NCBI GenBank assembly: GCA_033816765.1
Contig: CM066289.1
Coordinates: 434,001-498,000, forward strand
Direction: 5' to 3'
Length of the DNA stretch: 64,000 nucleotides
Source of the DNA: Nothopassalora personata
Lineage: Eukaryota > Ascomycota > Dothideomycetes > Mycosphaerellales > Mycosphaerellaceae
Both the position numbers and the translations under genes were made by a program. The notes beneath the pieces are model-generated. The model made no database searches. It saw only the letters and a program-made list of their open reading frames with translations, and was not told where the DNA came from. Shown one piece after another: positions 31,196 through 42,253 of the stretch. How positions within the stretch are numbered: position 1 is the stretch's first letter; every line of letters starts with the position of its first letter.

Positions 31196-32967
31196 ATGAC
31201 ATCGGTGGGAGCTCATCCAAACGAGAAAGTCGAATCAACCGGCTCTGCCACCTCAGAGAAGCCACGCATCAGTCATACCCACGGGCTCAACGAGCACCCA
31301 GATCTGTGTATTGACGATGCCGAACAGCCAATTGTCTACCCAACCACAACAAAGCTTATCCTCACCTTGATCGCAGCGGCACTATCCATCTTCGTGGTAT
31401 CCTTGGACACGACCATCCTCTCCACCGCGATACCACGCATCACAGACGAATTTTATAGCCTGGAACACGTAGCATGGTATGGCTCAGCGTTTTTGATGAC
31501 TACAGCCGCCCTACAATCGACTTGGGGCAAAGTCATGAAGTACTACCCCGTCAAGCCTTCTTTCCTGCTGGCGGTCTTAATCTTCGAGGTCGGCAGCCTC
31601 ATTTGTGCTATCTCTAAGGACTCCGAGACCTTGATTGTTGGCCGGGCAATAGCAGGCGTCGGTGCTGGAGGCGTTTCGGCAGGTTGTTACCTTATGATTG
31701 GGCTGAGTGCACCGCCGTCACGTACGCCTGCATTACTCGGTCTTGGAGGAGCCAGCTTTGCTATTGCCAGTGTGGTCGGGCCATTGCTTGGTGGTGTATT
31801 CACGGAACATGTCTCGTGGCGCTGGTGCTTCTATAGTATGTACTTCCTCGATTGGGCTATATTCAGAACAGCTGACGGACATGTAGTCAACTTACCAATC
31901 GGTGGCAGCGCAGCCGTTGTCATATTCTTCTGCTTCAGTACGCCGGCACATGTCAAGCCTGTCGAGGCGCCACACATGGAAAAACTTCTACAGATGGATC
32001 TCGGTGGCGCCGCTCTCATCCTCGGTACTGTCACCTGCTTCCTGCTGGGGCTACAGTGGGGCGGTATCACCAAGTCGTGGCAGGACTCTACAGTCATCGG
32101 CACACTCATCGGATCCGGCCTTCTCCTCATTGCTTTCGTCGCGCTTGAGATCTATCTGGGCGAGCGAGCAGCACTGATTCCACGCATTATGAGGAAGAAG
32201 ACCGTCGCGCTGGCCATGATCTACCAGACGATCCTCTGCGGTTGCTTCTTCTCGCTGCTATACTACTTGCCAATCTACTTCCAAACAGTTTCTGGACTCA
32301 ATGCTGCGGACTCTGGCGTTCGAACAATACCGCTTGTGGCAGGAGCTGGATTCTTTTCGATTGCCATTGGTGTGCTCATTGCTGTCACGCGCGAGTATCA
32401 AGTCCTCATGATTGTGGGCTGTACTGTGGTTACTGCCGGGGCTGGCCTCATTTACACTTTTGATGTCAACAGTACCAGCGCGCAGTGGATTGGCTATCAG
32501 ATCCTGGAGGGAATCGGTCTTGGTACGACGATGCAGGTAAGCTTCTGATTGCAGTTGACTTTGGCCATTGCTAATGTTCACGACAGATTCCCATCATTGT
32601 ATTGCAAAACATCCTCGACACCTCGGATCTGAGCTCAGCCTCGGCGACCGCTCTCTTCTTCCAGCTGATGGGCGGCGCTATTTGGCTTTCCGTATCGCAG
32701 TCACTATTTGCCAACAAGCTTATTCGAAATCTGATGGTCGGTGGCCTCAATGCTGGAGTAATCGTGGCAGCAGGCGCGACAAACCTGCACAACATCCTGT
32801 CAGGCGTGCAGCTAGATCAAGCTATCGACAGTTACATGTCTGGCCTGAAAATTGTGTTCGCCCTGAGCATAGCACTTGGGGGAGCAGCTTGCACTCTCGG
32901 TATTGTGACGATTACCGTCGACAGAAGACGATTGTCGAAGGGTGTTTTGGTTGTAACGACAGCTTGA
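31196..32967 (+). CDS. MFS exporter, DHA2 (14-TM drug:H+ antiporter) type
   Basis: Exons 31196-31835, 31887-32536 and 32587-32967 (introns 51 and 50 bp) give 556 residues. The first splice restores W-R-W-C-F-Y-I-N-L-P-I-G-G, a hallmark of fungal DHA2 exporters; reading through the intron replaces it with unrelated sequence. A hydrophilic N-terminus (about 50 residues) precedes the first helix. Motif D1 appears as [11 protein letters not shown] and motif C as V-V-G-P-L-L-G-G. About 14 hydrophobic segments are visible. Members export toxins, drugs or metabolites across the plasma membrane; the substrate cannot be told. It converges on the sugar permease gene with 58 bp between stops. Confidence 0.92.
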
Positions 32968-33025
32968 AGCGGTCCTGCTCATTACTGAAACTTGTACAGC
33001 GATGCCAACCAGGAGAAGATCATCA

Positions 33026-34627
33026 CTACTCTACTCTGTACTTCTTGAACTGCCTCGTGCCCACGCCTCTCGAGAACATGATATCAAGCTCCTCATAAGT
33101 CCTCCCTTTAGTCTCCGGCACTCTGAAGTACACCCAGACAAGACTGATCGCTGACAACCCACCGTAGAAGAAGCCAATCTTGCCACGCATATTGGCCTGG
33201 TCCGGATTGATCATATACGGGATAGCGACAGTCATGCCGATGGCGAGGAGAGCTTGTGCTGCAGTCGCGACGCCAATCGTCTTGCTTCGTACCTTCGTTG
33301 CTGACACTTCGCAGAGTATCACAAAGCAGACAGGCCCCACCGAGAAGTCGTAGCAGAAGTTCCAGATGAGCATCAAGCTTGACTGCGCCCAAATTACGCC
33401 GTGCTTGTGCTCGTAGTTTGGCACGCAATTGAGGATGCCGATGAGGAGCATTATGATGACTAGCAAGAGGAGGCCAATACTGTAGATTGTTCTTCGTCCA
33501 TATTTGATGAGCAAAAACCAGGAGAAGACTGTTCCAACGAAGCCGAGAGCCAGGAAGCCGAGACTCATGTTGAAGGCCTGTTGAGTGGGTAGGCCGGCGA
33601 GCTCGAAGAAGTAGGTAGCGTAGCCGACCAGGTAAAGCCCAGAGATGACTTGAATGCAGTACACTCCAGTTGCAATCTCGGTCCGTCTCAGGTTGATCTT
33701 CCTGAAGCAGTCCCAATAGGTAGACCCCGCCTCGAGCTCCTGCTCCAGCCGATCCGTCTCGATGATCATAGCAAGTGTAGGGTCAACGCCAACCTTATCC
33801 GACGCAAGTCTTCTCAGTGCAATCTCTGCCTGCTCGTTCCTCCCCTTCCGAACAAGCCACCACGGGCTCTCTGGCGCGAACGGTAATCCCACCAAGATAA
33901 TCAACGGCCAGACCCACTGCGCAGCAAAAGGCCCACTATACGCCCAGTGCGAATCAAGTTGACTTGTCCCAGCAATAACTCCATTGGCAACCAATTGCCC
34001 GATAACGAAACACAAATTGACATAACTTGTCAACACACCCCTCAACGCTACAGGACAAACCTCACTAGCATACGCCGGCGCAATCACCGCATATGTTCCC
34101 AGCACCAGACCTCCCAGCAACTCCCCCGCTAGCAGCACGCTCAGACTCCTCGCGAAGAACTGGATAAAGATGAAACCTGCCGTCAGAACAACACACACCC
34201 CAAACGTCTTCTTCCGCCCAAACCACTCCATCGGGTACGCAGCGAAGAAGGCACCCACAACTTGACCGATCGGGTTTCCCATTGAAAGGCCTGTCTGCCA
34301 GGGCGCGGAGATGATGTAGGAGCCATCGTAGAGGTAGCCGAAGTCGCGTTGAAAGGCCGGAGTAGCGTACAAGTTTCCGAGAAGTTGAGGGTCGAAGGCG
34401 GTCATTATTACGCCGAGGGAGAAGAAGATGGACCAGAAGGCTGCTGAAGGGTAGAGTTTGAGGGCTTCGATGAAGCTGAGACTTTGCTCATGTTCAAAGG
34501 CCTGACGGGCTTCATCGCCTGCTATGGAGCCGATAGTAATGTCGCCTTTGAGGATGTCGTGGGGGGCATCTTCTGGGTTTGGGGTAGTTGCCATATTGGT
34601 CTGCAGGAGAGGTCGTGTCTCGTTCAA
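33026..34627 (-). CDS. Alpha-glucoside (maltose)-type MFS sugar:H+ symporter
   Basis: Single exon of 533 residues. Sugar-porter signatures are present: F-G-R-K-K after helix 2, P-E-S-P-W-W-L-V-R-K-G-R after helix 6, K-Y-G-R-R-T-I-Y in the second half and V-P-E-T-K-G-R-T-Y-E-E-L after helix 12. The P-E-S-P-W-W form and overall sequence feel match the maltose/alpha-glucoside permease group (MAL11/MPH-like). About twelve hydrophobic segments. An alternative start is the Met at residue 12. Likely plasma membrane uptake of alpha-glucosides; exact sugar not provable here. Confidence 0.92.
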   Translation of the reverse strand: MNETRPLLQTNMATTPNPEDAPHDILKGDITIGSIAGDEARQAFEHEQSLSFIEALKLYPSAAFWSIFFSLGVIMTAFDPQLLGNLYATPAFQRDFGYLYDGSYIISAPWQTGLSMGNPIGQVVGAFFAAYPMEWFGRKKTFGVCVVLTAGFIFIQFFARSLSVLLAGELLGGLVLGTYAVIAPAYASEVCPVALRGVLTSYVNLCFVIGQLVANGVIAGTSQLDSHWAYSGPFAAQWVWPLIILVGLPFAPESPWWLVRKGRNEQAEIALRRLASDKVGVDPTLAMIIETDRLEQELEAGSTYWDCFRKINLRRTEIATGVYCIQVISGLYLVGYATYFFELAGLPTQQAFNMSLGFLALGFVGTVFSWFLLIKYGRRTIYSIGLLLLVIIMLLIGILNCVPNYEHKHGVIWAQSSLMLIWNFCYDFSVGPVCFVILCEVSATKVRSKTIGVATAAQALLAIGMTVAIPYMINPDQANMRGKIGFFYGGLSAISLVWVYFRVPETKGRTYEELDIMFSRGVGTRQFKKYRVE

Positions 34628-34984
34628 GTCGTCATCAAGTCTCTAATGCTTCCTCAGGCTTGACTCTTCGTATCTCAATATCTGCGCCCGTCAACACGTA
34701 CCTGAGCATCAACACGTCTCCCACCGTGAGATGAGGACGAAGAAGCAGCGACCATGATGATGATCGCCACGCGACATGTCGGCGGATGCTTGTCCTAGCT
34801 TGTGCAAGACCACTCACTGCCTATAAATGCAACTCTCAAAGGTACTGCATACAGACATGGGCACAACCAATGATTGGACTGCGGATATCGAGAAGGTGTT
34901 GGCCGTGAGGAGGCGAAGAGAAGGCGTTCGAACAGGGTTTCGGCCAGAGCAGCCCCACTTGCCGAGCCGAGTGTTTAGATCTAG
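34628..34984. other. Upstream region of the permease gene
   Basis: Presumed promoter of the minus-strand permease; only short frames without motifs. Confidence 0.5.
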
Positions 34985-35866
34985 GCAGGGTCAGGGTTTG
35001 CGGTGTTGACGAGACATCTACGAGTCGGACCGGAGTCTTCCGACGCAGTTCCCGGTACTGCATGTTATGGCCGGGGCGGCACACAAGCGACTGTCACTGA
35101 CGCGAACGTCGTGCTCGGCTACACTGCCAGAAACTCTGCTTGGCGGCGACTTCAAGCTTGACGTTGCTGCAGCGAAAGCCGCAATTGGGAAGAGTCGTCA
35201 GCCAGACCGGCTTCGCTCGGATTTGCTGAAGACGATGTATCGGTTCTTGTCTGCGGGCGAATTCAGCTTGCATGATGACCGATGGCTCACGAAACCGTGG
35301 GGTGTTCGCGGCGGAAAGCCCGGGAGCTGTAGCAAGAAAGCTATTCACAGGATCGACGGCTCTGTTGAACTATTGCCGTCAAAGTGTGATTACGTCAAAG
35401 TAAAGCCTGGACAAGTTGGCAGGGTGTCTTACGCTGAAGTCCATACTCACACTTCTACAGAGACCTTCTCGAATAGCAGACCTGGGGCGGCGGTGGCCTT
35501 GGTAGTCCTCTAACACGACCCGCCGAGACCGTCGCCCTCGAGGTTCGCAGGAAACTGGTTACCGTCGAAGGCGCGAAACGCAACTACGGTGTCATCATCG
35601 ACGCAGAAACACTCGAGCTCGACATCAGCAAGACAGAAGTCCTCCGAGCCGACATCGAACGTTCCGAGGCTGATAAAGAGGCTCCGCTATACGATCTTGG
35701 CGGCACCATGGCAGAGCTCGTTGCCAATTGCAAACAAGAAACTGGCTTCGAGGCTCCGACGCCCCAATGGGAAGAGGAGGTTTACGGACCTCACGTCGCG
35801 CTTCCGTATGTGCATCACTGGTACAAGAATAGTCGTGAGGTCGGGTATGGCGTCTGGGTCATCTAG
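34985..35866 (+). pseudogene. Broken oxoprolinase/hydantoinase (HyuA-HyuB) gene
   Basis: From about 34985 the frame carries the end of a HyuA-type domain: [13 protein letters not shown] and [11 protein letters not shown]. After a one-base insertion near 35127 it continues in another frame ([14 protein letters not shown]). It then jumps straight into the C-terminal part of a HyuB-type domain: F-L-S-A-G-E-F-S-L-H-D-D-R-W, then G-V-R-G-G-K-P-G-S. Near 35400-35480 extra sequence and an in-frame TAG disrupt the L-E-x-x-T-W-G-G-G-G-L-G motif. The remainder (T-V-A-L-E-V-R-R-K-L to the stop at 35866) is open. Eukaryotic 5-oxoprolinase has A and B halves fused, hydrolysing 5-oxoproline with ATP; here the B N-terminal part and most of A are missing. 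Confidence 0.8.
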
Positions 35867-36860
35867 TATAAGCCCGGTCCGAGTCATGCCTTGTATTGAG
35901 GATATGTATACACGAGGCTGTGTAAGCTGCTGATCACGCACAGACATGATCTCGGCCGAAGGGGTCATTTTTCCTCCTCCCTCTGCTGATCGCCAAGTGT
36001 CACTTCAATCACGCGTCTAGTCAAGATGTTCTGAATGTTCCGGCCGCAGCACAACAAGGTGAGCAAAACGAAAAAGAAGAGTTTATCCACACCGGAATTT
36101 ACTGCCAGCCGAAGCCGAGACATAAAATGACCGGACCTTTGCGGCAACGTGGTATCGCATGACTTTGTCGTTTTCGCGAATATGCAGAGAATATGCATCG
36201 CCCGTTCTCGAACGAGTCCGTCGCGTGACATCAGAGTAGGCAGTTAGTATGTTGACAGACATGTGCGTCGAGAATTCGATCCTCCGGACCTTGCTCCTGC
36301 CAACCATGTCTAAATCGTGATTGGTAATGAGTGACCGGTCTGACTTACATTACCCTGATCAGCATCAACAACTGTTCATGCAGCTCAAGGCTCAAGAGAA
36401 AACGAATAGTGCTTGTCACCAGCACGCTTACGACTCCTCGCAGGATGATGCAGGGTTCAGCTTGGTTAGGTTCGACTTCACCTGGTCAGTGGCTTGCATC
36501 CTCTCACGCCGAGACGCCGTATTTTCAGCACAGTCACACTGCCAGATCTGACGTGCATCCGATTCTATCCTATGGACGATCATACAAGGGTATGGTGGAA
36601 GATACCCGGTTGGGTAGAAATTTTCCTCGAACGTCCATTCCGGTACCCTTTCGGCCCGTAGTGGAAATTTGTGAGCGCTGATACATACCTCTTGTAGCTG
36701 CCCGATCTTCCATCACCCATCGCACCGAGACACCGCAAGTCTCGGAGAAGGGATATAATAGGTTCGTGAGATCTTCTAGGCCTTCCAGGGTAGTTGGCCA
36801 GCCTGTTTGCTTGCTGTAATCCTAGAAGGTCACGATACTTCTTCCTCATGAGCTCTTGAT
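35867..36860. other. Intergenic, no gene seen
   Basis: Short overlapping frames on both strands with no recognised motif; stop codons are frequent in all frames. Confidence 0.5.
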
Positions 36861-37491
36861 ATGTCTTCTTCCACGACTTCTATGCCTTCGACCTCGAGGT
36901 CTAGTTCTGCTGCAACGTCTCCTGTCAGTCGTACAGAGTCTGCCGCACGCAGTTGGGAAGATCACTTCCTCAATAAATTCCTGGAAGCAAACCATTCAAG
37001 GCCCACTTTACCACATGGCTCGTCAACGCCCGAATCTTCATCTCGATCTCCAAGATCTCACAAGACCGCTCCAAGCAGCGAGCCAGGACCAGGATCTCCC
37101 CCAGTATCAGGCAGATAACAGACCACGAGATGAACTAGGCCAAACATACTACGATGCGTCTGCAGAGATTTCATGCCTCGAAGTCGAGTCTCTAGATGTC
37201 GAATCACCTAATCGTGGATCTTACTACATCGAGAGCAACGACAGACACGTCAGTTGGACGGCAGAGCTAGCAGAGACTGTGACAAGTCCAGTGCGGGCAC
37301 AAGCACAGGCGTCGCCAAAGAGTCCTATCAGGACTATTAGTAGGATGATTACATCACCTTTCCGCAAAGGAAGCGAGCAAGTCTCAATCTCACCTCAGAG
37401 TGTTGGTGGCGGGAGTGCGGCTGGCCAATCACAACCGCGGCAGGAGAGGAGGTACTTCACCTTGAAGAAGAGGGCTAGGGCGAAAACTTGA
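36861..37491 (+). CDS. Small uncharacterised Ser-rich protein, intron uncertain
   Basis: Two overlapping frames are needed. The first begins at the ATG 36861 (M-S-S-S-T-T-S-M-P-S) and contains S-W-E-D-H-F-L-N-K-F-L-E-A-N-H; it stops at 37118. The second, open to 37491, ends with S-P-I-R-T-I-S-R-M-I-T-S-P-F-R-K and a basic tail. A 64-bp intron 37104-37167 (GTATCA...GAG) would join them in frame, but its sites are weak; a 158-residue model starting at ATG 37015 in the second frame is the alternative. Low-complexity and probably disordered. Family unknown. Confidence 0.45.
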
Positions 37492-38279
37492 AGAGTCTTC
37501 AGAATTACCTTCGCCTGTAGAAATCACCCTCACCAACGAAAAAATTGCCAGCAAGTACAGTCCACTGATCCCACCCAGCCTGGACAACAACTACACCTTT
37601 CCTCGAGCAATGAGGCACGATGCGATGCCAGCTGGAAAGCTCTACGCTGATTGCAACTGGTACCTCCCTCGTCCACCATGAAACTTCACTCCACGCCACA
37701 ACTAGGACCCTCGTCCTCAGTAGCCTAGGGAAGGGAGATCTCACGAAAGCATGACTGTCCCGCCCGCCCCATAAGACCGCACGCAGAAGGAGCCCACTCC
37801 AAGCATCGCATCATGCCCAGCGATACCATCACACACACACACACACGAAGAAATAACGACAACAACAACAACAACAACAACAAAACAATGACGCTAGCAT
37901 CAACGAAAGTATGGGATATACAACCGAGCAGGACGCAGGGTGAAGTGTGCATGGGAGCGGTGTACGGCGTGGCCTCGCCCAGGGTACCAAAAGTTTCAGG
38001 TTTCATTCATTCATCCGTACGACTGACTTTTCTCAAATGAGATTTTCCGGAACAAGTGATGATTGTCCATTTCCCCCAACGATGGCTTTGACAATTCACG
38101 TCGTGCCATCCATCTCCAGTATAACTTTTTCCTTTTTTTTCCCTTTTCCCTTTCCCTTATTGTTCTCCGTTCTTCTTCCCTGCGCTGCGCAATTTCATGT
38201 TCACGTACATATTCATGTTCATGTCCACGTACATTCGTCCATACATACAATCATACAGAAGAGCACAGCACAGCACAAA

Positions 38280-38299
38280 CCCCCCCCCCCCCCCCCCCC
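38280..38299. repeat. C20 homopolymer
   Basis: Twenty consecutive C. Length is likely unreliable in the assembly. Confidence 0.85.
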
Positions 38300-38510
38300 A
38301 ACCCCACCTCCTCACCCCACCCCCCTCTATCCGCCACTCGACAGCAGTTAATTCGAGAGTCAGCCGTTGGGTCAGTCGGTGAGTGAACTTCAGTTAATCA
38401 GTCTTGTTTTTGGAAATGAAATTCCGAATGAGCATAGATCTTGTAGCTGTAGTGTGAAATATGCACATCCACATACCACACTTCATGCGAGAAAAAAGTG
38501 AAAAATGTCC

Positions 38511-38540
38511 CATCGCATCGCATCGCATCGCATCGCATCG
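38511..38540. repeat. (CATCG)6 microsatellite
   Basis: Six perfect pentanucleotide units. Confidence 0.95.
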
Positions 38541-39080
38541 TGATTCCGACCGACGACAAATAAGATACGATACAATACATAATTCGTGCTTCAGTTCAGC
38601 AGCGTTGTAGAAATTTTCTACCACAGAGTAGCAAAGCTGCAGACATATCGTAAGCACCAGTAGAGTAGCTTGATCGGATCGTTCGAAGCGCAAGCAACGA
38701 CGGACGTTGAATATAAAGGTAAGCGGTTTAGTCATTGTCGAGAAGATATAGCTAAGCTCATTCATGTCATTTCCTTTCCTTGGTTGATTCATTCATCTCT
38801 AGTCCTATCCCCCCATCCGTACCAGATCCCATGCCACGGAGTCTATAGCTTCCTCGAGCGAGCTTTGTAGCGTCCTCCCATATCGAAGCAAGATGAGAAG
38901 CCTCCATAATCGATCCATCATCGCCGGCCAACGCCGAGCTCCCAAAAGTGCCGTGTACTGTTGCATTGCCCCAAAGTCCATAAGGTCCCGATATGGCCAG
39001 GATAGTCGTACTCGTAAAAATGCTGTAATGTTGCAGCGAATGCACCACGCAGTCTTCCAATGCTTCCACTCGGAGGCATC

Positions 39081-40463
39081 TTAGCTCGAGCTCTGGTTGC
39101 GTGGATCGTCACGACGCATGATGCTCTCGACAGGTCCGAGCAGTCTCTGAAAGCCGTCCTTTTCAAGTATAGCCACCTTGACCTCGGTCTTGCTCAACAC
39201 GCTCGCGGCACGTGGTCGGTCCTCCAACAAAGCAAGCTCGCCAAAGTAGTCGCCGGGCGTGTATGTCTTCAATGGTCTGTTCTCCTGACCACGCTTCGCC
39301 GCGTATGCCTCACCAGACTCCAAGATGAAGAATCTGTCTCCCGCATCGCCCTCTCTGATGATCTCGCTGCCAGCTGGGTATTTGGTGCTCTCAAGTGCAT
39401 CCGCAATCTTGCTGCGCTCGTATGGTGTGAGACCCTTCAGCAGTGGGACCTCCTCCAGGAACGACTCGTACATGCGGCGGCGCTGGAATGCAGAGTCCAT
39501 GAGGATTCTGCGGAAGGTGATACGATCGAGCTGCCAGAGAGTGCTGGGCTCGGTGCTGACCACTGTAGCGGCACGAGGAGCATTGTACATCAACGCCAGC
39601 TCACCGAACGATGTGCCCGGGCCAGAGACTGCGACTTTCGATCCCATGCCTTCGGGACCTGATTCCACCTTGCCAGTCTTCGACACATAGATGTCGAAGC
39701 TGCCCTGCTCCACAACGTAGAAGAAGTCACCGGCGTCGCCTTGCACGATGACACGAACATCCTTCGCGGGTATCTTCCTCTCTTGAAGGGCACCGAGTAC
39801 TTGCGCTGACTGCTCGTCGTCAAGGTGGGAGAACAGGAAGTTGTGAGAGACAGCCTCACGGAGGCGATCGAGCTGCTCTTGCGTCTTGGGGAAGCTGGGT
39901 GCCTTCCAGTTGTTGTCGTCTGCTGATGCCGGGGCTAGCGACTCAGCAGAGACCGAGGTACGGCGACCCATGTTGTAGTTGTTGGGGAAGGACTGTGGTT
40001 GGGCCATGCTGGCGGGGGCATCTGGTGCGTCGGGTTGTGAATCGTTGGTCGCGCCGCCGAAGCCAAAGTTGCCAAAGTTGGCAAATGTGCCTCCTGGTGC
40101 GCTGTTGACGTGGGCTGCAGAGGTTCCTGGGGAGGTGTCGCGGACGTGTGGTGGGAAGGAGGAGGCGGTGGGCGACTGGAAGTCGTGTTCTTCCTCCTCG
40201 GCAACGGAATGCATGCCGCCGGCGCCTTGCTGCTGGTTCTGTGATGGTGATGTCGTACCGAAGGGATTGGAGCCCGGGAAGTTGCTTTCGGCCATTCCCG
40301 GTTGACTGGAATGCCGCTGCGAGAGGAGGAACTCTGCGCGCTGCGACTCAAGGCGGCGCTGGAAGAAGTTGGCGCTGTACTGGAGGATGTCTTTGGGGTG
40401 CTCCTTCAGGACTTGGCGGGAGAGTGCGTTGATTTCGTTGGTGAAGTCCGATGGCAGGGACAT
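39081..40463 (-). CDS. pkaR: cAMP-dependent protein kinase regulatory subunit
   Basis: Single exon, 460 residues, start M-S-L-P-S-D-F-T-N-E. The N-terminal dimerisation/docking helix region is at about residues 7-42 (L-K-E-H-P-K-D-I-L-Q-Y). A long low-complexity linker follows. The inhibitor site is G-R-R-T-S-V-S at residues 166-172; Ser at the P position means a phosphorylatable type II-like site. Two cyclic-nucleotide-binding domains follow, each with its phosphate-binding cassette: F-G-E-L-A-L-M-Y-N-A-P-R-A-A-T and F-G-E-L-A-L-L-E-D-R-P-R-A-A-S. It holds the PKA catalytic subunit inactive until cAMP binds; in fungi this pathway controls growth, conidiation and virulence (family knowledge). 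The gene corresponds to BCY1/PKAR. An upstream frame extension without ATG was not used. Confidence 0.97.
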   Translation of the reverse strand: MSLPSDFTNEINALSRQVLKEHPKDILQYSANFFQRRLESQRAEFLLSQRHSSQPGMAESNFPGSNPFGTTSPSQNQQQGAGGMHSVAEEEEHDFQSPTASSFPPHVRDTSPGTSAAHVNSAPGGTFANFGNFGFGGATNDSQPDAPDAPASMAQPQSFPNNYNMGRRTSVSAESLAPASADDNNWKAPSFPKTQEQLDRLREAVSHNFLFSHLDDEQSAQVLGALQERKIPAKDVRVIVQGDAGDFFYVVEQGSFDIYVSKTGKVESGPEGMGSKVAVSGPGTSFGELALMYNAPRAATVVSTEPSTLWQLDRITFRRILMDSAFQRRRMYESFLEEVPLLKGLTPYERSKIADALESTKYPAGSEIIREGDAGDRFFILESGEAYAAKRGQENRPLKTYTPGDYFGELALLEDRPRAASVLSKTEVKVAILEKDGFQRLLGPVESIMRRDDPRNQSSS

Positions 40464-42253
40464 GGGGTGGGAGGGCGGGCCACACACACGCGTGGGCGGT
40501 AGTGGTGAAGCGGGCTGCGGCGTGTGGGCTGTGACGGATTAGGCGACGATGGTGAGGCGATGTGATGTGTTTCGACTAGTGGTTGGTGTAGGGATGTTGG
40601 ACGTGTGCAGAAAGAACTACTAGGTATGGCACGCTTGGCTGTATGCTACTGTATGCAGGGAAGGTGGGGCTTTCAGTGGAGCGTGACGTTTGTTGTGGCA
40701 GGGATAGAAGTTTGTTGCGGAGCGTGCATCATCCTTTGCACAGTCCACTAAACTTAGGCCTGAGCGGTCAAATATTACTGGTGTCGCCTAATCAACAGTA
40801 AGATTTCATGGGGCGGGCTGTGCACTGGATGCGACTGTGCACACTCCGCAACATACTTCTAGAAACTGTACTGTAGTCTACGGGCGTCGCCGCGTTGCTT
40901 GCGGAGTGACTGCTTGCGGAGTGCAACGAGACTGCCGCAATATCGTACGTATGTGACGTGCTGGCAGGTGCAAAAGATGTGCGCCGACGTATGCAGGAGG
41001 CACACTTGCTTCTAGAAGCAGTAGAGAAGCCTGTCAGAGTACATGTCAGTACTGTACTGTAGGAAGAGAGGGCGTCTATGCAATAATAATCATAATGATA
41101 ATGCGACACCAGCGACGGACAAAAACCATATCAGAAACAATGTCCAGGCATAGAAGACTACTCGAGCCATGAGAGTGCATTGCCTTGATTGATATATGTC
41201 GGTGCAGAACCTTACATGGTGGTAGTGTCACAACATCTATCCAAGCCCGCTGGCTGGCAATGTGGAATGGACATGAACATAATAAATGTTGTGTTGTGCG
41301 AGTGACTCAGTCGAAGGCCATGTCTCAGTATTCTCAGCTGACGTCTCGACCATGAGCACGAGATGTTAGCCTTCCTTCTTGTTTCGCGCCATCGTGACAG
41401 TCATGGCAGCCACCGACGAGGGCATATCGTGCCTGAACGAACACCCACCCTAGCTTTGCAGTGACTCTCGTCTTTTGACAACTGTACTTCGACATGCCGA
41501 CGACATTCCCCATTTCAATTCCTGAGGAACAGTACACGCTAGCCGGTACCGTCGATATAAGGCCACGCGATTATGCAACATCCGTGTAAGAGCCATGTTC
41601 GGTCTTCATACGCCTGGTACCGCGAACGGAGCCATGGAAGCTCACATATGCCCTCTGCGCTGCCATACGGCCAACAGAGCATCATCATCCAGCTGGTCGA
41701 AGAAGTAGATGTCGCTCCGATGAAGTGCACACCAAGAGCTGGCCTTGGTGAACAATCTGCACCCAACAGATTCTTGCTGCGACGTCCCTGTAGTGGTGTC
41801 TTTAATGGTATGCGAGGACCCATTACTCGACGTCACGCCGTTGGTGAAGCTTCGATGCTCGGCTGTACGTGAGCTTCGTGCCGAACGACATCCCAGCCAC
41901 CTCTTCGACGCAGGGCTCGACGCACTCGACGGCTGAAGCTGGTCGCACAGTGGCATAATAACACATCTTACCCCAATTGCGAGACCATTGAATCTGATAG
42001 ACACGGCGCCCGCTCACCATCGGCGCATTCACCTCGCGACAGTGCACAGACTCGACGACTCGGCATCCAATCACCCCGCTGAGCAGCGCTAATCGCGGCG
42101 AGAGTCGCGCAGCGCATTTCGCTTCCTGCTCATCAAGGCCTCTCCGTCCTTGTGACTGTCGCAACAACCTGGAAGCCTGCAAAGACTCCATCCTTTATAG
42201 CCCACGTCTGCGCCACCTCACCACCGACAGCAACTTGCCTTTCGCGCTACAAG
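40464..42253. other. 1.8-kb divergent intergenic region
   Basis: Lies between the starts of the PKA regulatory subunit gene (minus) and the CBM48 gene (plus), so it should hold both promoters. Minus-strand frames of 94-122 codons at about 41539-42191 have no recognisable motif and overlap one another. Nothing else is called. Confidence 0.6.

Larger units (their letters stand above)
37492..39080. other. Intergenic with several simple repeats
   Basis: Holds (AC)8 at 37831-37846, an AAC/ACA run at about 37860-37882, a pyrimidine-rich tract at about 38125-38160, short CATGTTCATGTTC repeats at about 38196-38225, a C20 homopolymer at 38280-38299 and (CATCG)6 at 38511-38540. Frames crossing it are composed of these repeats. 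Two convergent genes probably terminate here. Confidence 0.65.

Noticed and set aside
39081..40487. N-terminal extension of the PKA regulatory subunit frame upstream of 40463
   Set aside because: The extension has no ATG, while the ATG at 40463 begins exactly at the conserved docking region.
41539..42191. Minus-strand frames of 94-122 codons in the divergent region
   Set aside because: Overlapping, no motif, and located in the promoter region of the CBM48 gene.
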